Of a DNA stretch of 64,000 bases, positions 13,511-25,925 are shown piece after piece. Origin of the DNA: Macrostomum hystrix (Eukaryota > Platyhelminthes > Macrostomidae); the NCBI GenBank assembly GCA_950097015.1, contig CATNEN010000038.1, positions 8,690,001 through 8,754,000 on the forward strand. Direction: 5' to 3'. Below the pieces are notes generated by a model that was given only the letters and a program-made list of their open reading frames with translations, did not search any database and was not told where the DNA came from. The translations under genes were made by a program, and so were the position numbers. Position 1 is the first letter of the stretch, and every line of letters begins with the position of its first letter.

Positions 13511-13762
13511 CATACATGCGCAACACCCGGCCGACCCGGCTGAACTGGCCAGGTGAAACGAGGGCCAAGCAAGGTAAGTCGCAAAAACCAATTGACCAAG
13601 TGCAAAAAAATCAAAGGGGGGACTAAGGGACAAAAAAGGAAGGCGTGAAGAAATAGAAAAAGGGGAGAGAAAAAGAGAGCAAATGAGAGCAAACTAAGTC
13701 GTAAATGAGAGCAAAAACTAAGTTGCACGGCCAGCTAAGATTTGGGAGGTTGCGCATGTATG
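13511..13762. mobile_element. hAT-like MITE, copy 2 (252 bp)
   Basis: Same family as 12720-12990, with termini CATACATGCGCAAC and GTTGCGCATGTATG, flanked by a different exact 8-bp duplication CTTTTTAT (13503-13510 and 13763-13770). The different duplication shows an independent insertion rather than local duplication. Confidence 0.88.
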
Positions 13763-14384
13763 CTTTTTATCATGTCCCATATATCCCAATATATATTTAT
13801 TGGGGATATTTCCATCCAAATTTTATATTTGTGATATAAATATGCTCATATATATTTTTATATGCCTTACACTATGTATATGGCTAATTGTTAAGAAATA
13901 TGTGCTTCGTTTCTAACTTCAATTCAAAGTAAATTTAGGAGTAAAATCAGTACATTCACTTTTGCACATAACCTGTGCTAATATCTTTTCACTTTTTTAG
14001 CATAGTAAGCACTAACAATATGCTTCATTTTGTATGACTGAACTTAAACCTAATTAAGATAATATGGCAATATGTAGGATAGGCCAGGCTAGTTAATTTC
14101 ATTTGACCTTTTTCTGTAGCTATTCTTTAAGAAAACGTTAAGACTTTCTTGTCTTAATAAATTCCATGAGACAAAAACGTTTTAGTTATATTGCCAAGTC
14201 AGTGTATTTTGGTTTTCCCACCACACACTGTTTTAGAGTTTTCCACTTTATGTATTTAAGCCCCAAGTCTTTTACATTCTTCAAACTCCATGATCAGATA
14301 GAGCTGTGCAGAAAAAATAGTTTTTTAATTTAAAAAATCTCAATTTTTTCTTTAGCATTGCCCTAGGAACTAATTTTCATCAAG

Positions 14385-17300
14385 ATGATCCCAGCACAAC
14401 AGCAGCAGCAACAGCGACGGTCGATCATTGTCCGGGCCACTCCTGCCTACCTGCCAGGCTCCTCGTCAGCTACCAGCAACAGCCAGCAGGCTGCCGTTGG
14501 CTCTGCTGTGCCTAATGTCTCCATAATGTCTGTGCCTGTGGCTTCCAGCCTACAGCCTGCCTCCTCTACGGCCTCAGCAGCTGCTAGTGCCGCCGCCGCC
14601 TCCGCAGCCAAGCGTCGTCGAGTTGGCGGTGGAGCCGGCGGCTCCGCTGCGTCCGCAGCCGTCCAGCTGTCCGACAAGGCCGTCCGGTTGGCACCAGAGT
14701 GCGGCGCCTATCGCGAGCTGTCCCGCCTTGAGCAGCGACTAGACGAAGCCATCACGGCGCGCCGGCTGGCCCTGCAGGAGGCTCAGCGCCGGCCGGGCCA
14801 ACCGCGCCCACGGCGTCGACTTCGTCTGCAGCTCAGCAGCCACTTCGGAGCCTACGGACCCGCCGGCGAGCCTGGCTGGGAACTGCGCATCGAAGGTCAG
14901 CGCCTATTTTAATCTGTGGCTTTTTTAGGAGAATCTGATTAAATTCTAGAAGAGTGTGACATTAAAATTTAGAATTTGCTCATTAAATATTCTGTTGTGG
15001 AATTTGAGCATCTGCTCATCAAAGACTGGGATTCGAAGACCTGCTCATAGGGGAATGAGTTGCGTGTCTGCTTATCTAGTAGATCTCAGAACCTAATTCT
15101 AGAGGAGTGTATTGCGGTATTTTATATAGTCGACTAAAGATACGAGAATCTGCTGATAAACGACTGTAGGATTCAAGAGATTTCTCATGAACTACTGTGA
15201 GGATTTAAGAATCTGGGGTTTGAGAATAGCGGGGTTTGAGAATCTGCTCATTGTGAGGTTTGAGAATCTGCTCATAGCGGGGTTTGAGAATCTGCTCATT
15301 GTGGGGTTTGATAATCTGCTCATTGTGTGGTTTGAGAATCTGCTCATAGTGGGGTTTGAGAATCTTCTCATTGTGGGGTTTGAGAATCTGCTCATAGCGG
15401 GGTTTGAGAATCTGCTCATTGTGGGGTTTGAGAATCTGCTCATTGTGGGGTCTAAGAATCTGCTCATTGTGGGGTTTGAGAATCTGCTCATTGTGGGGTT
15501 TGAGAATCTGCTCATAGCGGGGTTTGAGAATCTGCTCATAGCGGGGTTTGTGAATCTGCTCATTGTGGGGTTTGAGAATCTGCTCATTGTGGGGTTTGAG
15601 AATCTGCTCATCGATGAGAGAACTAATTTGTGAAGATGATCACACTAGGTATGGTATAATATTATTTAATGGTGTCCGTAAGCTTCTAGGTTTTTGAGGT
15701 AGAGAACAATGGCATACTCGCTCCTATAATAGGTCGCGCCCTTGACGACGCTGTTTCCGCAACGTCGTCGGGCGCTGGCGGCCTAACCTCCACGCTGACA
15801 ATGAGCTCCTCGACTGTGTCAGCGGCGACACTCATGCAGTCGGCACCGTCTGGCAGCTCGGCCAGCCTGTCTGGCGGCGGAGGTGGCGGCGACGCCTCGA
15901 TGGGAGCCAGCGGCGGCGTTGGTTCCCGGCGTCGGTTCACCAGCTACCTGAGCAGCGTATTGGTTGAGCTTGACCGGAGCCTGTACGGTCCCGACCAGCA
16001 CCTGGCCGAGTGGAGCCGAGCCGACGGCTTGCCTGACACCGATGGCTTTGTGGTGAGCCGCTAGAACCATTGTTGGTTGATTTTACTATTAATTAATGTT
16101 GGATGTGTCTTTTTTACCCGAAAAACTCATAGTCAACCGGTTACGCTCGTCAATTGTCTCCCACAAGTAATAGTTCTTTTGTTTAATCAAGAAACTTTAT
16201 TAGTTCCGTGAAGCTATTTATAAAAATGGTAGTCCCTGTAATTAGGCCATTTTACCTTCCTATTGTAACTGGTAACTGGCGTATGACGCAACTATAAAAT
16301 AAATAATCTGTTGACTTTCACTGCCACTAATACCTTACGTAGAAACGCACTTACACTGGGGTTCACACTGCCTGTACCTTGGGGGTTGGTCCTCATGTGC
16401 GTAATTTCTCCGTATCTACACCCAAAAAATTTTTTTTTGCTAGATCCGTCGAGCCGGCGAGTCTCCGGTGCCGCTGACGGTGCTGCTAACGCCGGAGCAG
16501 CGGCCGCCCCGCTACCGCCTGCAGCCGCAGCTGGCTCGCCTGCTAGGTCTGCACACGGGCACCCAGGCGCAGGTGGCGCACGCATTCTGGCGCTACGTTG
16601 GCGCCAAATCGCTGCTGGATCCGCAGAACCGGGCCTGCCTGGTGCTGGACGCAGCCCTCGGCGACCTGTTCAGACCGGAAGGCCAGTCAGCCAAGGAGCC
16701 GGTAAGGATTCCGGCTGCCGATGTACCAAGGAGGCTCTCCCAGCTGCTGCTGCCAACGGAGCCGCTGGTGTTGCATTATCTGGTGTCGGCGGAGGCCGGG
16801 GTTAAGCGCTGTGTCAACTACGAGCTGGAGCTCGACGCCGAGGACTCCTCGGTTGGGACAGTTGCGCCAGAGTTTGCCATGAGCGGTGCCGCTCTGCAGG
16901 TTTGTTATAGTTGGCTTTCATTGACGGAGAATTCTAAGAAATTCTAAGAGAGACGTAAGGTTGATATTATGGTTTGTTTGTAGGTAAATTCGTTGGGTTT
17001 ATCATTTTTTGACTGACTGACGGTATGTTTGTTAGATTGTAAGATTGTAGGTTGGTAGCACGTACGGTAGTTTCTTGGATTAGTAGGATAGTATTACAGT
17101 GGGATAATAGTTATAACAACAATTGCAGGAGGGCTGCAGGCAATGGCACATAATTTGGTTGCACTAGACCCGCAGCCAGCGAGGAGGCAATTCTGCCCAT
17201 TTCGCTGACTCCTGGGCACACACGCACACAGATACCGTACGCAGGCATACGCTCACGCAGGTGTGTACATCTGCCCTGAATTTCTCATCGTCAGGCAGTG

Positions 17301-19425
17301 TACATTTTTCACTGTGTCTTGCAGGTTGGCCCTCAAGGGCGTAAATTGCCCCAAGCCTTCTCCCCGCGGCTGCGCCCCAAAATTAATGTGGCCTCGCCGC
17401 ATAATTGAACTTAGGGAACTTGGTGCAATTGGTAGGATAGTAGTTAGTTTGATCGATTGTTAGGATGGTAGGTTGGTAGAATAGTAGTTTGATCGATTTG
17501 GTAGGATGGTAGGTTGGTAGAATAGTAGTTTGATCGATTTGGTAGGATGGTAGGTTGGTAGAATAGTAGTTTGATTGATTGGTAGGATGGTAGGTTGGTA
17601 GAAAAGTAGTTTGATCGATTTGGTAGGATGGTAGGTTGGTAGAATAGTAGTTTGATCGATTTGGTAGGATGGTAGGTTGGTAGAATAGTAGTTTGATTGA
17701 TTTGGTAGGATGGTAGGTTGGTAGAATAGTAGTTAGTTTGATCGATTTGGTAGGATGGTAGGTTGGTAGAATAGTAGTTTGATCGATTTGGTAGGATGGT
17801 AGGTTGGTAGAATAGTAGTTTGATTGATTGGTAGGATGGTAGGTTGGTAGAAAAGTAGTTTGATCGATTTGGTAGGATGGTAGGTTGGTAGAATAGTAGT
17901 TTGATCGATTTGGTAGGATGGTAGGTTGGTAGAATAGTAGTTTGATCGATTTGGTAGGATGGTAGGTTGGTAGAATAGTAGTTAGTTTGATTGATTGGTA
18001 GGATGGTAGGTTGGTAGAATAGTAGTTAGTTTGATTGATTGGTAGGATGGTAGGTTGGTAGAATAGTAGTTTGATTGATTTGGTAGGATGGTAGGTTGGT
18101 AGAATAGCAGTTTGATTGATTTGGTAGGATGGTAGGTTGGTAGAATAGTAGTTTGATCGATTTGGTAGGATGGTAGGTTGGTAGAATAGTAGTTTGATCG
18201 ATTTGGTAGGATGGTAGGTTGGTAGAATAGTAGTTTGATCGATTTGGTAGGATGGTAGGTTGGTAGAATAGTAGTTTGATTGATTGGTAGGATGGTAGGT
18301 TGGTAGAAAAGTAGTTTGATCGATTTGGTAGGATGGTAGGTTGGTAGAATAGTAGTTTGATCGATTTGGTAGGATGGTAGGTTGGTAGAATAGTAGTTTG
18401 ATCGATTTGGTAGGATGGTAGGTTGGTAGAATAGTAGTTTGATTGATTGGTAGAATGGTAGGTTGGTAGAATAGTAGTTTGATCGATTTGGTAGGATGGT
18501 AGGTTGGTAGAATAGTAGTTTGATTGATTGGTAGAATGGTAGGTTGGTAGAATAGTAGTTTGATTGATTGGTAGGATGGTAGGTTGGTAGAATAGTAGTT
18601 TGATTGATTTGGTAGGATGGTAGGTTGGTAGAATAGTAGTTTGATCGATTTGGTAGGATGGTAGGTTGGTAGAATAGTAGTTTGATCGATTTGGTAGGAT
18701 GGTAGGTTGGTAGACTAGTAGGATCGTATGTTGCTAGGATGTTATGTTAGCAGCACGGAAAGTAAGTTGGTAGAAAAGTTGTCTAGTAGGTTGATTGATA
18801 AGTAGTTTAGAAGCTTATTGAATTTGTTCGTTGGCCTTCTATAATGCGGAGCTCGACAGGACCTCTGTAAGATATAATTGTTATAATTTAGTAAGAAGTA
18901 GGTCGATGCTTGACAAAGAATTTTTTAAAGCGGTAAATCAAATTCTTTTGTTCCCACCAGGAGCTGAGCGCCACGGAGGGTCGCATCGCGGACACCGTGG
19001 ACCAGATGAACTCGGCTGCCCAGCAGGCCGAATTCTTTGCCGATTTCGCCTCTGATCCGCAGCAGTTCCTGACCAGCGCCTTGCTAAAGAGCAGCTTTGG
19101 CTCCTCGCAGCAACAGCAGCCACAATCTCGAGCTCAGCAGTTGCAACAGCCAGATCCTGATGAGGAGCGTCGGGCCGCATTCTTTCAGGGCGGCTGGCTG
19201 CCCGAGGCCACGGCCAAGTATTTCGCTGACAAGGTCAGAAAAAGACTCAGTTTTCGGGTTTCTATTTCGCTTTTTGTTTCTTTCAAAGCCATTTTTATTG
19301 CCTGCCTGTCTCTTTGCTATTCTTCTTTTCTTATAATTCCAGAGACAGTTTGTGATTTTTTGTTGCTTTAATTTCAGATCGACCAGCGCCGAGAAGAGCT
19401 TGAGGAGCTGCTAGGCATTCATTGA
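14385..19425 (+). CDS. SMARCD: SWI/SNF subunit BAF60 (SMARCD family)
   Basis: Nuclear accessory subunit of SWI/SNF (BAF/PBAF) chromatin remodellers that links the complex to transcription factors. Exons 14385-14895, 15733-16052, 16444-16899, 18961-19233 and 19378-19425 join in phase to 535 residues, close to the about 515 of vertebrate SMARCD1. Exon 1 has a Gln/Ala-rich start, then the conserved LEQRLDEAI helix and WELRIEG. Exon 2 carries EGRALDDA and FTSYLSSVLVELD...LYGPDQHL. Exon 3 is the SWIB/MDM2 domain (LARLLGLHTGT; LSQLLLPTEPLVLHYL). Exon 4 has the coiled coil and DEERRAAFFQGGWLPEA. Exon 5 encodes the usual QRREELEELLGIH end. Odd points are a Gly/Ser-rich insert in exon 2 and two intronic minisatellites. 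The family call is certain; paralog number cannot be judged. Confidence 0.96.
15207..15612. repeat. 24-bp minisatellite in SMARCD intron 1
   Basis: About 17 copies of a 24-bp unit built on GAATCTGCTCATTGTGGGG, with GTG/AGC variants at one site. Preceded from about 15000 by looser, decayed copies. Open in frame on both strands because 24 is a multiple of three. Confidence 0.95.
17110..17432 (-). mobile_element. tRNA-derived SINE in SMARCD intron 3
   Basis: Nearly full-length minus-strand copy: an ATAACAACAATTGCAGGAGG tail side, the body shared by all copies (TTGGCCCTCAAGGGCGTAAA), then a decayed tRNA-like head. Confidence 0.8.
17440..18716. repeat. About 41-bp minisatellite in SMARCD intron 3
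   Basis: About 31 copies of a 36-45 bp unit containing GGTAGGATGGTAGGTTGGTA, separated by variable TTTGATCGATT / TTTGATTGATT spacers. Variant units recur in blocks, so arrays were locally re-duplicated. Confidence 0.95.
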
Positions 19426-19581
19426 AAACCAGTGTTTCTGAATCTGTTGTTGACTTGCATTTCCTTAGTCAAATTTCTGTCCGTCTAAACAATATATCGC
19501 CTCTTACGATCGTATGTCTAACGAAAACATTTTTGTTTGTGTATCAAACTGAGTGTATTGACATTGTGTCGTTTTTATGTA

Positions 19582-19587
19582 AATAAA
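19582..19587 (+). terminator. Poly(A) signal of SMARCD
   Basis: AATAAA about 157 bases after the SMARCD stop codon, in AT-rich 3' sequence. Confidence 0.7.
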
Positions 19588-19599
19588 AATTTACTAATA

Positions 19600-22107
19600 A
19601 TCTTGCAGCTTCTCCTGTACTAGCCGATGAGCACTCATACAGTTTCTTGCTCTAATGTCTGAAACTGCAAAAAACCACAATGCAAAAATAGTTGAATGTT
19701 ATTTTCCGTCAACAGTTTTACAATTGTTCCATTAATATCTTAGCACGCTTAATATCTTAGTTGGCATATCTTAGCACGCACGACTTCAAGCTAAAAAAAT
19801 ATTGCTCAGTTTGGTTGAAAAATAAGCAAATAACTAAACCGATAACTAAACGGCAGGAAAAATACTTGCAAGCAGAGCACGACTACGAAAATTCAACGGA
19901 ACCAATTGGAGCCGAAGGTTCCAATTTCAAATTAATGGATTGCCTATTGAATTGATTATCGGGGGGGTTTGTATGTGGATCAACCTGTTCTCAAATTCCT
20001 AAATTATTAATACAATTCGCTTCCAACTGGTAGTACAGCATAAAGATTTGGGAATACGTAAGTGTTGGTATTTGCTGTTTTTTGAACAAGAAAAACAATC
20101 GAATGTTTATGCTCCGCGAATAAAGTCATAGTAATAAAACAAAGCATTTTATGTGCGGAGCGTTAAATTTAAGAACTACAAGTAATTGTCGCACGATAAA
20201 GAATCTGCAAAATTCCTTTTCTAAAATTACTTTATGAGTACAAAATTCTCGAAATCGATTGTTAACAAAGAAAACTGTTTAACTTGATTTAATATTTTTG
20301 TGGGTATTCGCTGACCCCTACCCACCTATCATGATAACAAATATTTAATACTTTTCAATCGAGAAATTGAATTGTCCATGCAAAAATGTGTGCATAAAAA
20401 TATAATACTAAAATCCCAGTGTTATGACTGTCTTGTATTTGCTTGGATTGAAGGCCTCTTTTAATGCCCTGTCCTTAATAACATATATATTATTAATATA
20501 TAAAAGGTTATATAAAATAGGGTAATGTATCATCAACCGAACAGTGTATCTTCAAAACCGAACAAGAATTTTGACTCCTTCCTTGGTCTCGTGCAAGACA
20601 GAAACAAGCTATTGTGTTTCACAGAACAACTAATTTGAAAGTTGAAGAAATTATCTACATGCTGAGGCATAATGTGCAATGAAGCATAAAGAGGAAAGAA
20701 AGATATAGATGTTTCAGTAGAATTTTTTATTGCAAAAGCATACTTTTTAACAACATTTTTTCAGTATGTACTTTAGACAAAGATTGTATGTGGTTGCTTG
20801 CCAATTAAATGACCATAAATGTAGTTATTTATAGAACATGAAAAATGCTTTCAAATGACATAATTCATGATAGTTCACTCCTTAAAATAAGATTAAACCA
20901 CTCACTCAAATTATAAAACCAAACATCAAATTCTCTGTTTGGTTTGAAGATACATGAAAATCATTGTTCGGTTTTAGATAAAAAGCAGGAATAACTTTTT
21001 TCTATTTGACAAAATAGCAAAAGCAGATACTTTTTAGAAAGATGTAACTGTTTTCTAGAACTTGGCTTTTGATTTATCATCATATCTTAAATAGAAAATC
21101 TGTAGCTTAAGTTTGAAGTTAAAAAAATACACATTCTTGTTTGGTTGATGATACATTACCCTAGCTATATTAGGCTATCTATTTCCTTTCCTGGTTTAGG
21201 CGCCAATCAAGCAACAGATTTTGCTATGAAGATTGCACAATTAATGTACTTTAAGCTTTCTTCTAATAACAAAAATCTGCTTGATATCTAGCTGCCTGTT
21301 TGTACAATTGTGCTAATTTATTTTAAAATATAGCCAGCCTACTTTTATTGACTTTTGAATTTTAATGACCCATTTGATATTGTTAAAGCAAAGATTTATA
21401 GATTTAGCAACAGGATAGCTAGGCAAAGACAAATTAGATAGATAATCAAAAATACTTCTAGGCCTTAATAATGAATTTGTTATAAAAGTGTTCTCAAAGT
21501 AAGTGGCCATTAGACCAACATGTTCTATGGAATCTATAGGCTGTACAACATATTGATAATTTAAAGAGGAAAAAGAGGGTGCTGAATGAAGAGCATCATT
21601 TTTTTGTATTTTTGTTAAAAAATATTTTAATGTATTGTTGGCTAACTATTGGCTTATGCCTTCATTGGCTTGTGGGCTAGTATAATTTTAGTGCATAAAT
21701 TGTTCTAAAAAGTTATATATGCTTTTGCTTTTGGCATGGTGAATTAAACTGGCTAATATTACAACATTCTCTTAAACTATTCAGTCAGACATTGCATTGA
21801 AAACTTTTAATATAGTTTGATTTTGCTTGACTAGCTTTTCTGGCTAATAATCATGTATAGTAAAAGCTCTAATTATCACAACCTAAAGTTTTGACTTTGA
21901 CTAGCTAGCTTTAGGAAACCTCTAAAGAGGCCTGCCTAGCTAAAAGTATAGTTTCATTTTTCTGTGATAAGAGACTCATTTTTATATATATAAGAGGGAT
22001 TTTTGGTGTTGGTAATTTTCTGTCCAGTTTATTTGAATATAAGGCCCTATATAATTATACAAGGTAAGCTAACTCATACTTGATGCAAGCCAGGTGTGTG
22101 CAACAGT
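19600..22107. other. AT-rich spacer between SMARCD and RNF gene
   Basis: No coding sequence recognised. The only defined structure is the TA-flanked MITE at 20520-21161. An AG at 22092-22093, 14 bases before the RNF start codon, could be a splice or trans-splice acceptor. Confidence 0.55.
20520..21161. mobile_element. TA-flanked MITE (642 bp), Tc1/mariner-like
   Basis: Termini GGGTAATGTATCATCAACC and its inverse near 21143-21161, each next to a TA, as expected for Tc1/mariner insertion. The interior repeats a CCGAAC-type motif in both orientations (near 20537, 20560, 20935, 20968). No transposase frame. Confidence 0.85.
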
Positions 22108-24572
22108 ATGCGTCCATCAAGAGAGAGTCGCTCTGCAGCTGCTGCCAGCAACTGCTGTGCTGCACATCAAAAGTCGCCATCTAACTCACCAACACCTGAC
22201 TCTGTGTCCACTGTCCAACAGCAGCAACTTGCATCCAATGGTGGCACCCGCTTCAGCACGCATAGTCCACCACTGATTCAGCTGAGTCCAGCTTTAAGTC
22301 CACCACCCTATGATCTCAGAGAAAGACCACGCAGGCGCCAGATCTCTAGTCTGGGTGAGGCTTTAAAGAATCTTGAGATTTAAAACTTGTATTCGGAAAA
22401 TATGTCAAGGTATCCAGATATTTGCAATCCACTGCGTTTTATGTCTCCTATATACTTCATTTGCCCATTTTATATTGCTACAGTGCATGAGCATACTGTA
22501 GCAAATCGGATGAATTTCAGTTCGGATTTAGTACAGTGGACTAGCAACTTTACCCCCTCGCTTAAGGTGGGAGGAAAATACGACAAAATATTGTTTCTCG
22601 CAATATTCTCTAGCCCCACATTGACGTACCTTACTGCAGAGTTGGCCAACGACTTCGTGCATCGACTGACATCAGCACCTGGCAGTCCGGACGATTTCTT
22701 AGCTAAGGTTTGCAATTCTGGATTGACTGCTGCTTTTGTAAACTTAGTATTAGCATTTCGAGCAGTAGTTTAGTTCTTTGTTGACAGAAACGGTACAGTT
22801 TGATAATTATAGTGGCTCAAACGACTGTAACGCCCAAATACCTCTGTAACGTCGCAAGCAACTTTTTAACCATCTTAGCGCTGTTAGCGACCTTCTTTTG
22901 TTACCACAATTAGGTGCATGTTGCAAATACTTCTACATGACACAATTCTGTAACATTTAGACTCCGCCACCGCCGCCAAGGAAGCGTCGCCGAATTTCTG
23001 CGGCATCTTCAGCGAGCTCTTCGTCCACCGTGAACGCTGCCGCCGCTGGAGAGGCTGCCGCGTCCGCTGCTGCTGCTGCTCCTGCAGCCGCTTTCGTCAG
23101 ACCCGAATCTAGTTACGGACGATCTCTATGGCACCATCGTGCTCAGCAGCAGCAGCAGCAAATGCTCGCTTCAGCTAGCGCGGCAGCTTCGTGGCGACCT
23201 GTTGCGACGGCGTATAGCGTCAACGCCAACGTTGGCAACGTTTCTTCGCAACGACAGTCCAACAGGTGAGGGATTGGGAATGATTTTGCTTTTTATGCTA
23301 GTTTTATTTATATTAGTATACAGATGTCGTGATGATAAGATCATTTTTTGCTCCACCATTGTTTTAATAAATGATGCCCCAAATAAAAATTATTGTAACG
23401 ACTTCATAAATTAATTGAGTCTTCTCAGTAAGAGCCAGTATTTACGGCACTGTACGAATGGAAAAGCGGCAGGCGGAAGCCAGAGGGTAAGAGCTGAAAA
23501 GGAGGGGGTGGGGAAAGAGAGAGGAACAGCTAGCCAATCAGAGACGAGACTAGGGTTAGCTAAGTAGTTGAACAGATAGATGGAGAGTGCAGTGCGCGCA
23601 AGCTCAAACAAACACAGAGAGAAGGGGCAGTAATAACAATACTTTCTGGCGACAGTCGACCCTCGGCCAGAGAGGAGGCAGTTAATTAGCTTATTTGCCC
23701 AGATCTGTACAACTACCCAGGCTTTCTCACTTGTGCCTTAAGGGTTGGCCCTAAAGGGCGTATCAATTGCACGACAAACCGTTGAAAATCTTGAGCTGCG
23801 GATTTGTGGTCAGGTGGTTTAGTACCTGAGTCTGCTTAGCCATTTTAAGCGGCTAATTTAGCCTGCGTTTAAACCTAATTGCAGCCTCAGCCATCAAGAA
23901 GGCGGATCTCCGCCGCTGCCACCGCCACTGCAGCCGCTGCAGCCTCAGTCCTCCAGTCAGCTGCCGCCTCTGCTGCCGATAGCTTACTCTTACAGCGAAT
24001 ACGGTCCTACATCCAATGCCGGCCGCTTCTTGTACGCAGCTCAGTTTCAGCACAGGCCAGCAGCTTATCACCACCTGTCCAACAGCTATGACCTGCCGGC
24101 CTACCTTGACCAGTATGCATCAGCGCCACCGCAGCCTCAGCAGCATCAGCCCGTCCTAATCTCTCTGCTAGGAGAAGAATCAGATTATCAGCTGTTCCAG
24201 CTGCACCAGCAGCAGCTTCAGCAGCAGCAGCCCAGCAACCTAGACAGCTTGTTGCATCTGGCCGCACAGGTAGGCGTTGTCGGTGTCAGCGCCGGCATGA
24301 CCGGCGGAATTCGCGGCGCCGATCGTCAGGAGCTGGACAGCCGCCTGCCGGCCTACCGCTTTGTGCCTGGCGACGGTCGCCGACGAATCTCTGGCAGCCA
24401 CTGCGTTGTCTGCCTCGCTGACTTCGAGGCCCGGCAGCAGCTGCGCGGCCTGGCCTGCGGCCACGAGTTCCACTCGCGCTGCGTCGACCGCTGGCTGAAG
24501 CAGAACCGCACCTGCCCGATCTGCCGGGCCGATGCTGTGACCGGCAGGCCGCAACAACTGCAGCATCCGTAA
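22108..24572 (+). CDS. RING-H2 E3 ubiquitin ligase, RNF38/RNF44 type
   Basis: Predicted ubiquitin-protein ligase with a C-terminal RING-H2 finger. Exons 22108-22354, 22484-22707, 22961-23265 and 23885-24572 join in phase to 487 residues, like RNF38/RNF44 (about 430-515). The last exon has the family's pre-RING block (LDSLLHLAAQVG, then LPAYRF) and a complete finger: CVVCLADFEA, CGHEFHSRCVDRWLK, TCPICRADA. Upstream regions are Pro/Ser/Gln-rich low-complexity sequence with a basic PRKRRR stretch, usual for this family. The second exon encodes about 75 ordinary-looking residues that I do not recognise from vertebrate homologues; it is included because it alone reconciles phase between exons 1 and 3. 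The 3' UTR carries a 33-bp minisatellite. The RING identity is sure; the N-terminal gene model is less so. Confidence 0.9.
23625..23790 (-). mobile_element. Degraded SINE fragment in RNF intron
   Basis: Minus-strand match to the SINE body (GTTGGCCCTAAAGGGCGTAT; AGAGAGGAGGCAGTTA), with parts deleted and no tRNA-like head. Confidence 0.6.
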
Positions 24573-24617
24573 CTACTGACACCTGACCTGCGGGAGGAAA
24601 TGCGCTTGTATTCCTGA

Positions 24618-24865
24618 ATGGAGAGAGTGGAAAGTCAGCTGAAGGTCTGGCAGACTAGGGTGGACAGTCAGCTGAAGGTCTGGTAGGCTTTGGTGGGCAG
24701 TGAGCTGAAGGTCTGGTAGGCTAGGGTGTACAGTCAGCTGAAGGTCTGTTAGACTAGGGTGTACAGTCAGCTGAAGGTCTGTCAGACTAGGGTGTACAGT
24801 CAGCTGAAGGTCTGGTAGGCTAGGGTGTACAGTCAGCGGAAGGTCTGGTAGGCTAGGGTGCACAG
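24618..24865. repeat. 33-bp minisatellite in RNF 3' UTR
   Basis: About 7-8 copies of a 33-bp unit containing CAGTCAGCTGAAGGTCTG and TAGGCTAGGGTG. Starts 45 bases after the stop codon and upstream of the poly(A) signal, so it is probably transcribed into the mature mRNA. Confidence 0.93.
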
Positions 24866-25231
24866 TAAATTTTGATATTCATCTTGACGTACGCTTCGTC
24901 GGGCGAACTAAAATTTTGTTTAATTTTTCTCAAACAAGGCTTACTGCTCAGAACTTTTAATTGTCAAAATGCTTTGATTAAATCGATTAAACTTACATTT
25001 AATTTACCTAGGCTTCCAACATTTAATTATATCGGAGCTGTCATCAACTTGACGTTTTCTTAATACCATGTGCATGCCCAAAATGTAAGCAGTTTTTTCG
25101 AGACTCGCTTCTCACTTCTCGTCCTACTGCGAGTAGCGTGCGTGTAAGAAAGCCTTGTATGCTAGTATGGTTTCACAGTTGAGCTTGGTGCAATTATTCA
25201 ATCCATTATCGCCTTGTACAGACTTGGTATG

Positions 25232-25237
25232 AATAAA
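25232..25237 (+). terminator. Probable poly(A) signal of the RNF gene
   Basis: AATAAA followed by a T-rich stretch, about 660 bases after the stop codon. It is the first canonical signal seen downstream. Confidence 0.55.
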
Positions 25238-25249
25238 GATTTTTGGCCT

Positions 25250-25925
25250 CCTAAATTTCGCCTTACTTTTTGTTTTATAGCTTACAGATTTTTTTCCGGC
25301 CTGATAAGATTTTATTGTTTATTAAATAAGCCCCTTTTTTGCCTGTATGACAAAAGGACTTTGTTGTGAATTCTCTTTTACGCCCTTCACTCTTTCAGGT
25401 GAAGCACTAAATCAATTATTCGCCTATTTATTTATTCGCAATAGAGGTGTCGCCGATTTTTTAGTAACAACCATTGTCTTATGCTTGGGATTTTTTGTTA
25501 CGATTAACCAACCAATGAGTCCCAACTGATCCCAGGCCGTGCAGTACAGTGAATCCCCTCCCGTGCGAGTATTGTGAATATTTCTTTTCAATATTTTAAG
25601 GACTCAATCCACACCCAAGTCGAGCTGGCGCTGTACATTCATGGCTTCAGATGCCCCTACCCCTGCTCAGTGAGGACTCGACTGCTACTCAAAGTTCACG
25701 ATATTTTTTGGTGTTTGCATTAGTCAGTGCTTTTCCAGTCACTGTTCCTACTACCCGCACGAGCAGTATGTTTTCATTGTCCGATTTCTTTTACATATTT
25801 CTTTAGTAGAATATATTTATGACGTTTTATAAGCGCTGAAACTTCGTGTTAACCGCATGTTAAGAAGCAACTCACATCGTTGAGTCTTTGGCTTCAATTC
25901 GCCACTGTTTCTATGATGACCTCAA
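25250..25925. other. Spacer with nothing recognised
   Basis: AT-rich sequence between the RNF 3' end and the mariner element. No homology, repeat structure or convincing exon seen. Confidence 0.5.

Larger units (their letters stand above)
8912..14384. other. AT-rich spacer upstream of two divergent genes
   Basis: Separates the minus-strand gene at 7043-8911 from the plus-strand SMARCD gene. Contains a short CT microsatellite at 9555-9579 and two hAT-like MITEs (12720-12990, 13511-13762). No other coding potential is recognised. A polypyrimidine tract and AG at about 14344-14355 just before the SMARCD ATG may be a cis or trans splice acceptor. Confidence 0.6.
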
